A stretch of 64,000 nucleotides of DNA. Origin: Pelomonas sp937871895 (GTDB lineage: Bacteria > Pseudomonadota > Gammaproteobacteria > Burkholderiales > Burkholderiaceae_C). The stretch's first letter is position 1; each line of letters opens with the position of its first letter. This document shows positions 1 through 9,262 of the stretch, one piece after another. Made by a program: the position numbers and the translations under genes. The DNA is taken from the NCBI RefSeq assembly GCF_046348265.1, contig NZ_JAXMEO010000005.1; one strand, written 5' to 3'. Under the pieces are notes generated by a model. The model was not told where the DNA came from. It did not search any database and saw only the letters and a list, made by a program, of their open reading frames with translations.

Positions 1-1
1 C

Positions 2-2047
<2,046 letters not shown>

Positions 2048-2119
2048 GACACCCCCACCCCTCCCCAACCCGCTCAATATTCAAAATAGGGAGGCTGACA
2101 ACCCTAATTGACGCCCCCT

Positions 2120-2140
2120 TGGACAACCTCTAATTGTCCA
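2120..2140. promoter_or_regulatory. Inverted repeat TGGACAA-N7-TTGTCCA between metH and the next gene
   Basis: Perfect 7-bp arms separated by 7 bp, about 75 bp before the probable ATG at 2214. The CTAATTG core of the right arm also occurs at about 2104-2110. It could be a protein-binding operator or a short hairpin. There is no T-run after it, so it is not a convincing terminator for metH. Confidence 0.4.
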
Positions 2141-2213
2141 GATACGCGGTCTCTGGGCCTGAGCTATGCGACAGAGCAGCGGTTTTCTGTTTATCAAGGG
2201 TGAGGATTCAAAA

Positions 2214-2753
2214 ATGACGAGGAAAATCAACCGTGCCATCAAGGCGATCGTTCTCGCTGGACTTGGGGTGGCGCTCTGTCCAGCCGGTGCAATCCAGAAT
2301 GGGACTCTTGACGCGGTTGTGGTTATAGGGTCCTGTACTGTATGTGACAAGAGTGCAGGCTACGTTCTAGGCGATCTAGGCCGGAACGGTATGGGATATG
2401 GTGATGGCGGCGGCGAAGCGCGGGAGAATGGTGGTGGGGATCCAGCAGCGTGGTGGAGCGATCTATTAGAAAAGCCAAAAATCCCAGCTGGGGCTTGCAG
2501 TGCAGCGTATCCAGTGCCACGGGAGGGAAAGGATTACACCAGTCGCGATGATGCGATATTTCGGAAAATTGCTGCAGGGGCTATCATGCAAGCTCATTTC
2601 AGATATACGAATACCGTTGGGGCGAATGGACAAAAGTTTTCCATCACGTATTCTGACGGTGGCAGTGAGGATTGGGTGTATGCGACGGCAAGTCCCGCAA
2701 GTCCGAAAAATGATGGCAATTTAAAGCAAGGGGATGGCGTTCCGAAATGCTGA
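2214..2753 (+). CDS. Hypothetical exported Gly/Cys-containing protein
   Basis: Unrecognised protein of about 179 residues. The ATG at 2214 is preferred over an upstream in-frame start at 2166 because GTGAGGA precedes it and the sequence from there opens with a typical signal peptide (MTRKINRAIKAIVLAGLGVALCP, likely cut after PAGA). The mature part has a SCTVCDK motif, a Gly-rich stretch (GYGDGGGEARENGGG) and a C-terminal GVPKC. Cys spacing suggests disulfides after export, which is inference. Base composition is clearly less GC-rich than flanking genes and codon use looks foreign, suggesting recent transfer. It sits directly upstream of another unknown exported or anchored protein (spacing 8 bp), so the two are probably co-transcribed. 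Confidence 0.6.
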   Translation: MTRKINRAIKAIVLAGLGVALCPAGAIQNGTLDAVVVIGSCTVCDKSAGYVLGDLGRNGMGYGDGGGEARENGGGDPAAWWSDLLEKPKIPAGACSAAYPVPREGKDYTSRDDAIFRKIAAGAIMQAHFRYTNTVGANGQKFSITYSDGGSEDWVYATASPASPKNDGNLKQGDGVPKC

Positions 2754-2761
2754 GGCTTGGA

Positions 2762-3670
2762 ATGAAGAAGTGGCTCGCAATACTTCTGCTCGCCGGCATT
2801 GCTGTCGCTGCATATCTAGCTTCCTGGCCAAAGGGCCCGTCTCAAGAGAGACCTTCGGCTATTGTGCTGCCGCCGGAACTCAAGCATTCAGAACGTTCCG
2901 TGGAAAAGGGCGAGTCGATTTTGCCCAACTTGAATGCTGATATTGTGCCCTTGGCAAAAGTTGGTGAAGGGACGGCTAGCGTTCGAGATGAGTTGGATAG
3001 GCATTCGAATTTTCGGGCCTTGATTCACGACATGCTCAAGATTGGGGACCGGCAATCGATATTGATCGCCCTTGGCGCAATCGATAGGTGCACGCTGTCG
3101 CCACATTCCAGAGAATTATTTCCAGAAGACAAACTGAAATCGCTCAATGTGGCGGTGGCGCTTCGATGGGAGAAGATGGTTTCGGCCTGCGGAGCCGGAG
3201 GGGGAATTGATTCGCAGCAAATTCGTGCTGTAGTCGCAATGATGCGCTCAAGGTTCCCTGACTTGGCATATCTCAGTGACTCGCTCCAAGGTACTACGGC
3301 GGAGAGAGATGCGATTGATAGCATTTCTACGGGGCATCATGCAGCCGCGCGCTGGATTGACAAGAAACTGGAGAATCAGACACTCAAAATGACTTTCATC
3401 GACGGCAAGGCGGCACCTCAGCCGCTCGCCTCGCTGGCGATTCAGATTGAAGCCTGTTCGGTCTCCGCTTGCGACTCGACGTTGGCCTTCGTTAATCAGT
3501 GTGTCGGACAGCCTAGTTTGTGCTCGTTGGATAGCTTTGCGGATCAGGTCGAGTATTCCTTCAGGCAGGACAAATCATTCTCGCCTGAGGAATGGAAGCA
3601 CCTCCGAACTCAAGCTCGGGAAGCGCTGCGCAAGAACTTTCCAAAGCTGATGCTGCAAGTGGTGCATTGA
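2762..3670 (+). CDS. Hypothetical membrane-anchored protein
   Basis: Unrecognised protein of about 302 residues. An ATG at 2747 overlaps the stop of the preceding gene, but the ATG at 2762 has GAGG six bases upstream and starts a clean hydrophobic segment (MKKWLAILLLAGIAVAAYLA), so it is preferred. One N-terminal membrane anchor or uncleaved signal is followed by a soluble, probably periplasmic, mostly helical region with several Cys (CTLS, SACG, EACSVSACDS, NQCVGQPSLC). Like its upstream partner it has lower GC and more A/T-ending codons than the rest of the window. No catalytic motif was recognised. The pair looks like a small acquired unit between metH and the disrupted chemoreceptor-like gene. 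Confidence 0.6.
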   Translation: MKKWLAILLLAGIAVAAYLASWPKGPSQERPSAIVLPPELKHSERSVEKGESILPNLNADIVPLAKVGEGTASVRDELDRHSNFRALIHDMLKIGDRQSILIALGAIDRCTLSPHSRELFPEDKLKSLNVAVALRWEKMVSACGAGGGIDSQQIRAVVAMMRSRFPDLAYLSDSLQGTTAERDAIDSISTGHHAAARWIDKKLENQTLKMTFIDGKAAPQPLASLAIQIEACSVSACDSTLAFVNQCVGQPSLCSLDSFADQVEYSFRQDKSFSPEEWKHLRTQAREALRKNFPKLMLQVVH

Positions 3671-3881
3671 CTTGACCCGGCCAGCCGACCCAAGCGGGTT
3701 GGCTGCGCAGTCGAAAGACGGGACGAAAGTCACACTCGCCAGGGCTTCGACTGGTGAACGGGCGCTGCAGGCACATGCCTTGCTGAAAAGCAGGGGTCTG
3801 CCCTCACGCACCAGGTCCGCGCCTTTGACTTCGTCCACGCTCCGTTCCGCCACCGCCCGTGCCGTCGCCCCCGCCGACGGC

Positions 3882-4748
3882 ATGTCCACCGTCAACCGCT
3901 CCGCGCGCCAGCGCATGCTTTCGCAGCGGCTGGCCTTGCAGATCCTGCTCGCTGAGCGCGGCGTGCCGGGGCAGCTGCAAGCGGCCGAGGCCTCGCTCCA
4001 GCTCTTTGCCGACAGCCAGGTGCAGCTGCAGGACGAAGTGCGCCGCGCCACCGCTGAGGACGCCACGCAGCTGGAGGCCGTCTACGGTAGTTAGGAGTCT
4101 GCGCGGCAGAGATCCAGGCCCGCGTTGGCCCCGGAAGGGGGGCGAGGCAAGGCGCAGCGCGCCGTCCGGGGTAGGGCCCCGGACAAGCGGTGCAACGCCG
4201 AATCGCCCCCCTTCCGGGGCCAACCCTTCGGGCCGGGGCGATTTGCGGGGCCACTCGTCGTTGCCGGCTCGTTGTTGGTGCCCATCCAACGCCTCGCCGG
4301 CGTCTAGATTGGCCCCGCAACTCGCCCCGGCGCGGGCCTGGATCTCTGCCGCGCAGACTCCCGAGGCGTGGGCCAGACGGTGCAAGCCTTTGTGGACCGC
4401 TGCCGGCGTGCGCTCGGCCAGCTGCGGCGCGGCGAAACCGGCGCCGTGGCCCAGGTCTATGAAGGCCTGGACGAAGTGCTGCAGGCGCTCAACCTCGCCA
4501 CCTCCGCCTTCGATGCCATCGCCGCCCGGCGCGAGCAGCATTTGATGCGTGAGCTCAAGGGCATCGTCACCGACATCCAGCAGGTCGCCCGCGAGGCCAA
4601 GATCGTGTCCTTCAACGCCCAGGTCATCGCGGCCCGGGCGGGCTTGGCGGGGCGTGAGTTTGGCGTGGTGGCCGGGCGGCTGTCCGACGTGTCCACCGAC
4701 GTGGACCGCCTGGCGCGCAAGGGCCTGGACCTGGTCGCTCGTAAATAG
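3882..4748 (+). pseudogene. PilJ/MCP-like signalling protein, split by a palindromic insertion
   Basis: The left part reads NRSARQRMLSQRLALQ, the hallmark of PilJ-type (type IV pilus chemoreceptor N-terminal) sensor domains. The right part contains IVSFNAQVIAARAGLAGREF followed by GVVAGRLSDVS, matching the hairpin signature of methyl-accepting chemotaxis signalling domains. They were one short soluble protein of roughly 200 residues. A TAG at 4092-4094 formed at the junction with the element at 4094-4361 ends the first part; the second part stays open from 4362 in the same frame as the first part. Restart at the GTG at 4368 is possible but would give only the signalling half. The start is uncertain: the ATG at 3882 lies right before the domain, and an open frame extends back to a TTG at 3672. 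Probably non-functional. Confidence 0.7.
4094..4361. mobile_element. MITE-like 268-bp element with 31-bp perfect terminal inverted repeats and nested hairpins
   Basis: The outer arms 4094-4124 and 4331-4361 are exact reverse complements over 31 bp (beginning GGAGTCTGCGCGGCAGAG). Inside are two more long hairpins: 4125-4145 with 4203-4223 (21 bp, perfect) and 4232-4253 with 4310-4331 (22 bp, one mismatch). The first has a further GTCCGGGG/CCCCGGAC stem at its tip. The whole element can fold into a cloverleaf. It carries no gene and interrupts the PilJ/MCP-like gene. No clear target-site duplication is visible (left flank ends TTA, right flank starts CGAGG). No second copy was seen in this window. 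Confidence 0.8.
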
Positions 4749-4943
4749 GCCCAGCCGTCAAGCGGCACCCCCACGTTTGCACATCGAAACGCCTGCTGCG
4801 CACGCGCCCGGCGCGCTTACGTCTGCCGGCTTGCGCTTGCAGTTGCTCACCAATTGAGGGGTCCGGCTTACCTCGCGCCGGTCGGCAGCGTGAAGGGCTG
4901 GGGCATTCTGAAGGCAAGCCATTCATGCCCTTGGAGGTTCCTC

Positions 4944-5486
4944 ATGTCCGTCCCCCGCTTCCTGCTCCAGCGCTCCACCCAGTCCGTGATGGCAGCCACG
5001 GTTGTCATTGCCCTGCTGGGCGGCGCCTATGCCCTGGGCCGCTCCGGCGGCAACGAAATCCCGCCGATTGACGCGCGCGCCACCGGAGTGCAGGCCAGTG
5101 CCCAGCCCGGCAACGCCCAGCCCAGCCATGGCTCACGCATCGAGGCACTGAAGTGCGAGGGCTGCGCCGTGGTGCTGGACGTCTACACCGAGCGCCATGC
5201 CGGCCAGGCCAGCGGCCTCGGCGCCGTGGGCGGTGCGGTGGTGGGCGGCCTGCTTGGCAGCGCCGTCGGCAAGGGCGATGGCAAGAAGCTCGCCACCGTG
5301 GGCGGCGCGGTCGCCGGTGGCTACGCCGGCCACGAGATCGAGAAGCGCGAGCGCGCGACCACCGTGTGGGTCGTGCGCGTGGCCGACGCCACGGGCCGCC
5401 AGCGGCGCTTCGAGCGCAACACCAACCCGGGCCTGCGTGCCGGGGATCACGTGGTCGTGCGGGACGGCGAGCTGCGCTTGATGTGA
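4944..5486 (+). CDS. Glycine-zipper 2TM (SlyB-like) envelope protein
   Basis: About 180 residues. The ATG at 4944 follows TTGGAGG, so the longer frame from 4854 is not used. The N-terminus has a membrane segment (VMAATVVIALLGGAYALG), then a linker, then a glycine-zipper region near residues 90-130 (GAVGGAVVGGLLGSAVG, then a second block VGGAVAGGYAGHEIEK), the pattern of the 17-kDa surface antigen/SlyB family. The C-terminal VWVVRVADATGRQRRF...GDHVVVRDG segment is typical of these proteins. Family members sit in the envelope and are linked to outer-membrane stability; the exact role here is not known. Single gene, convergent with the fucosidase operon. Confidence 0.8.
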   Translation: MSVPRFLLQRSTQSVMAATVVIALLGGAYALGRSGGNEIPPIDARATGVQASAQPGNAQPSHGSRIEALKCEGCAVVLDVYTERHAGQASGLGAVGGAVVGGLLGSAVGKGDGKKLATVGGAVAGGYAGHEIEKRERATTVWVVRVADATGRQRRFERNTNPGLRAGDHVVVRDGELRLM

Positions 5487-5499
5487 ACCGCCCCAGGCC

Positions 5500-7167
5500 T
5501 CAAACAATCCTCAGCACATAGGCCGGGCTCGGGGCCAGGCCGGCGGGCAGGGTGACAGTGAGGGCCTCGGCGTCCTGGCGGAAGCGGAGCTTCTCGGCGC
5601 CGCCGAGCAGGTCGATGCGCTGCACCGGGCGGTGGGCCTTGCCGGCCAGGCTCTCGATGCGCACCTGGCCATCGGCCGGCAGGCCAAAGACGCTGGCGTA
5701 GAGCGTGTCGCCCCGGGCGGTGAAGCGCAGATCTTGCGCGCCCAGCGGCTTGCCCTTGCCTTCGTTGAAGCCCGGGCCTTGCAGCGGCGCTGAGTCGGCG
5801 AGCGAGGGGCCTTCGCCAAAACGCGTCCACGGTCTTGTGCCGTAGATGCTCTCGCCGTTGACGCGCATCCAGGCGCCGATCTCGCCCACGATGCGGCGCT
5901 CGTCGGCGTCGATCTGCCCGTCGCGGTTGACGGGCACGTTGAGCAGCAGGTTGCCGTTCTTGCTGACGATGTCGATCAGCGTGTGGATGACGGTGTTGGC
6001 CGACTTGTACTTGTGCTCGCGCAGCAGCCGGCTGTCGTAGTGCCAGTCACCGAGGCAGGTGTCGGTCTGCCAGGGCAGGGGCTCGATGGCATTGCTCTGG
6101 CCGCGCTCGATGTCCCAGACCATGCAGCGGCGTTGCTGCTCATCGAGGATCTTGCCGAACAGCACGGCCTGCGTGGCGCCCTGGCGCGTGGCGTGCAGGT
6201 TGTAGAAGTGCGCGGCGACCTTGAGGCCGACATCGCTGACGGGCCACAGCGGCAGCGCCGTGTCGTCGAAGTACAGCAGCTCGGGCCGGTAGCGGCTCAG
6301 CAGCTCGACGGTGCGGTTCAGGAACTTGCGGCAGTAGGCGCTGGAGGGGACGGTGGCGCCGTTGCCCCAGTTCCATTGGCTGTGGATGCCGTTGGGCTTG
6401 TCCGCATTGGCGCTGCGTGGGTGGTTCTGGGCGTAGAGGTCCTGCGGGTCGAGGCCCTCCCACCACTGGCCCTTGCCGTCCTGCAGGCGCAGGCTGCCGT
6501 CATAGGGCTTGCCGGCGAGCGGGCCTTGGCGGTCCGCGCCCTGCGCGGCCTCGTACCAGGTCCAGGCATGCGCGGCATGCACGCTGACGCCAAAGGGCAG
6601 GCCCTGGGCGCGCGCGGCGGCGGCCCAGCCGCCGATCAGGTCGCGCTGGGGGCCGAGCCGCGTAGCGTTCCAGGGCTGGTGGCGGCTGTCGTAGAGGTCG
6701 AAGTTGTCGTGGTGGTTGGCCAGCGCCATGAAGTAGCGCGCCCCGGCCTGCTTGTAGAGCGCCAGCAGCTCGTCGGGCTGCCAGCGCGCGGCCTTCCAGC
6801 GCCGGATCACGTCTTTGAAGCCGACCTGGCTGGGGTGGCCGTAAGTGGCTGTGTGGTGTCGGTACTTGGGCTGGCCTTCGAAGTACATCTCGCGGGCGTA
6901 CCAGTCGCCCACCTCGGGCTCGCACTGCGGGCCCCAGTGGGCCCAGATGCCGAATTTGGCGTCGCGAAACCACTCGGGCGTCTGGTAGCTGCCAAGCGAC
7001 TCCCAAGAGGGTTGGAACGGCCCGGGCTGCAGCGGCTCGTCGGGCGCGGTGGCGGCGGCGGCCGTGGCGGCTGCGAAGCTTTGTGCCTGGGACTGGGCGA
7101 AGGCAGGTCCCGTGCTGGCGGCGCCCGCCAGGGCGAGCAGAAGGCGGCGGTTGAGGGTGCTTGTCAT
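5500..7167 (-). CDS. Exported GH29 alpha-L-fucosidase-type glycosidase
   Basis: About 555 residues, last gene of the minus-strand operon, starting 25 bp after the GH42 gene. The ATG at 7167 has GGAG upstream and begins a signal peptide (MTSTLNRRLLLALAGAAS, cut near AFA), so it is exported. The catalytic domain shows the GH29 layout: KFGIWAHWGPQ, FMALANHHDNFDLYDS, and PELLYFDD, where the first Asp of FDD is the expected nucleophile. NGNLLLNVPVNRDG closes the barrel, and a beta-sandwich domain follows. GH29 enzymes remove alpha-L-fucose by a retaining mechanism, and some related members act on alpha-L-galactosides. It differs clearly from the other GH29 gene in this operon, so the two probably attack different linkages. 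Confidence 0.88.
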   Translation of the reverse strand: MTSTLNRRLLLALAGAASTGPAFAQSQAQSFAAATAAAATAPDEPLQPGPFQPSWESLGSYQTPEWFRDAKFGIWAHWGPQCEPEVGDWYAREMYFEGQPKYRHHTATYGHPSQVGFKDVIRRWKAARWQPDELLALYKQAGARYFMALANHHDNFDLYDSRHQPWNATRLGPQRDLIGGWAAAARAQGLPFGVSVHAAHAWTWYEAAQGADRQGPLAGKPYDGSLRLQDGKGQWWEGLDPQDLYAQNHPRSANADKPNGIHSQWNWGNGATVPSSAYCRKFLNRTVELLSRYRPELLYFDDTALPLWPVSDVGLKVAAHFYNLHATRQGATQAVLFGKILDEQQRRCMVWDIERGQSNAIEPLPWQTDTCLGDWHYDSRLLREHKYKSANTVIHTLIDIVSKNGNLLLNVPVNRDGQIDADERRIVGEIGAWMRVNGESIYGTRPWTRFGEGPSLADSAPLQGPGFNEGKGKPLGAQDLRFTARGDTLYASVFGLPADGQVRIESLAGKAHRPVQRIDLLGGAEKLRFRQDAEALTVTLPAGLAPSPAYVLRIV

Positions 7168-7192
7168 GGTGCGAGTTCTCCAGCGTGAAGCG

Positions 7193-9262
7193 TCAATGGG
7201 CCTGCAGCAGTTCCGCCCCAAAGCCCGGCAGCTTGAGCGTGCCCGTCCACGTCTGGCCGCTCAAGAGGCCACGCTGCGTGCCCTCGATGGGCACGTCCTT
7301 GGGCTCGTTGGTGGTGTTGACGACGTAGAGCCTGCCTTGCACGACGCGGGCCGAGACGCCCTCGGGCGTGCGCGGGCCGGGGGTGATGCCGAGCTCGGTG
7401 AAGAGGCGCTCGTAGAGCGGCGCCAGCAGCGGCGCCTGGGCGACGGTGGCGAGGTAGATCGCGCGGCCCTTGCCGAAGCGGTTGACCGTCAGCGCCGGGG
7501 GTTGGCCCTCCACGTTGGTGAAGCGCGCCAGCACCTCGGCGGTGGCCGGCTCCAGCACTTCCACGCTCGCGGCACCGCTGGCCTTGACGGCCTCGTCGTT
7601 GTCGAAGCGCATCTGCAAATCGCCCGTGCCGAAGAACTCGTTGGTGCGCAGCCCGAACACATCGGTCAGCCCGCCGGGCAGCGGCGTGCGGAACCACTGG
7701 TTGTGGTCGTCCACCTTGGCGGATTGGGCCGTCATCAGCACCGTGCCGCCGGCCTCGACATACGCGCGCAACTTGGTGCGGCTGGCCTCGTCGAGCAAGT
7801 ACATGCCAGGCACGATGACGAGCTTGTAGCGCGACAAATCTTCATGCCCGACGTGCAGCACGGCGACATCGACATTGCGCTTGAACAGCGGCTCGTACGC
7901 GGCGTGCGCCTGCTTCATGTAGCCCGGGTTGATGTAGGGCCGCACGGTGTTGGACATGCCCTCCTTGGGCAGGTTGGTGGCGATGATGTTGTCAAACGCG
8001 TAGGCGATGGCCACCTCCGGCTTTTGCAGGCGCGGGAAGCCGAGCTTCTCCAGCTGCGCAAACTCTTTGGCGATGCCGGCGAACTCGGCCAGCTTCCAGG
8101 ACGGGCGGTCGTCGTGGTCGATGAGGCCGAAGAGGGCCTGCTCCTCGCCGCCGTGGTGGCTGTGCCAGGTCCAGGGCATCACGGCCTGGGCCCCGAGCAG
8201 CAGCCCGAAGTGCGCCCACATGCGCGAGCGGCCACGGGTGCCGTAGTAGCCGGGGCCGCCGGCCGTGAACTCGTTGAACCAGATCGGGGCCGTCATGCCG
8301 GCGCGCATCATGGTGGCCTCGAAGGCGGCGCCGAGCGGCTCGCCGGGGTAGAAGCCCATCGCGCCGTAGCTGACGTAGTCGCGGTAGGTGGCCAGCATGT
8401 CAAAGCCCTTGCGCCAGGCGCTGTCCCAGAGGTTGGAGATTGAGGGCTTGTCGGGCGCATAGCGGCGGCGCACGCTGCCCAGGTCACGCAGCACGGCGAT
8501 GGTGGCGTCGGACCAGAATCGCCGCATGTCCAGGTAGCGCTCGTAGGGGCCAGGGCCGTCGATGTAGGGCAGGCGGACTTCGTCCCAGGCATTGATGCGG
8601 CGTGACCAGCGCTGCGTGGCCCAGGCGGCGTTGAGCGCGTCGAGGCTGCGGTACTTCTGCTTCAGCCAGACGATGAAGCGCTGCCGGTCGGCCTCCGAGT
8701 AGGACACCATGCCGTTGCCCGCCTCGTTGTTGTAGCCCACGGCAAAGAGGGCCGGGTGCTTGGCATAGCGCTGCAGCATGCGCTCCGCGAGGCGGTGCAC
8801 GAGACGGCGGTAGTTGGGGTCCGCCACGTTGTCCATGTAGCGCTCGGCGGGGTCGAGCTTGACGCCCTGCTGCGTGACGATGCTGACGCCGGGGTAGCGG
8901 TGGTGCATCCACACCGGGGCCGGCTGGCCGGGGATGTCGAGCAGCACCTTGAGCCCGGCGGCCTGCATGCGGTCCATCACCCAGTCGGTCAGCGCGAAGT
9001 CGAAGCGGCCCTCTTGCGGCTCGATGCTGTCCCAGGCCAGGTCACCAAAGCGCACGACCTTCATGCCCGCGTCCTTCATGCGGGCGATGTCGCGTTCAAT
9101 CTGCTCGCGCGTGCGGTCGTAGGGCTGGTAGTTGGTGCCCACAAAAAGCTGGCCGGCGCCGGGCCAATCGGGGCGGGTGTCGGCGGGCTCGGCTTGAGCG
9201 GGGGCGCTGTGCAGGCATGCAAGGGCCAGCAGCAGCTGGGCAAGCAGGCTGTTTGTTTTCAT
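7193..9262 (-). CDS. Exported GH42 beta-galactosidase
   Basis: 689 residues with a signal peptide (MKTNSLLAQLLLALACLHSAPAQA). The GH42 TIM barrel starts at FVGTNYQPYDRTREQIERD; GYNNEAGNG carries the acid/base Glu and IWFNEFTAGGPGYYG carries the nucleophile Glu. The beta-galactosidase trimerisation-type domain (FKRNVDVAVLH...YKLVIVPGMYLL) and a short C-terminal domain complete the family architecture. It should release terminal beta-D-galactose from oligosaccharides outside the cytosol. It begins with a 4-bp ATGA overlap with the upstream GH29 gene, so the two are translationally coupled. Together with the flanking fucosidases it suggests a fucosylated or L-galactosylated galactan or oligosaccharide as the natural substrate. 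Confidence 0.9.
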   Translation of the reverse strand: MKTNSLLAQLLLALACLHSAPAQAEPADTRPDWPGAGQLFVGTNYQPYDRTREQIERDIARMKDAGMKVVRFGDLAWDSIEPQEGRFDFALTDWVMDRMQAAGLKVLLDIPGQPAPVWMHHRYPGVSIVTQQGVKLDPAERYMDNVADPNYRRLVHRLAERMLQRYAKHPALFAVGYNNEAGNGMVSYSEADRQRFIVWLKQKYRSLDALNAAWATQRWSRRINAWDEVRLPYIDGPGPYERYLDMRRFWSDATIAVLRDLGSVRRRYAPDKPSISNLWDSAWRKGFDMLATYRDYVSYGAMGFYPGEPLGAAFEATMMRAGMTAPIWFNEFTAGGPGYYGTRGRSRMWAHFGLLLGAQAVMPWTWHSHHGGEEQALFGLIDHDDRPSWKLAEFAGIAKEFAQLEKLGFPRLQKPEVAIAYAFDNIIATNLPKEGMSNTVRPYINPGYMKQAHAAYEPLFKRNVDVAVLHVGHEDLSRYKLVIVPGMYLLDEASRTKLRAYVEAGGTVLMTAQSAKVDDHNQWFRTPLPGGLTDVFGLRTNEFFGTGDLQMRFDNDEAVKASGAASVEVLEPATAEVLARFTNVEGQPPALTVNRFGKGRAIYLATVAQAPLLAPLYERLFTELGITPGPRTPEGVSARVVQGRLYVVNTTNEPKDVPIEGTQRGLLSGQTWTGTLKLPGFGAELLQAH

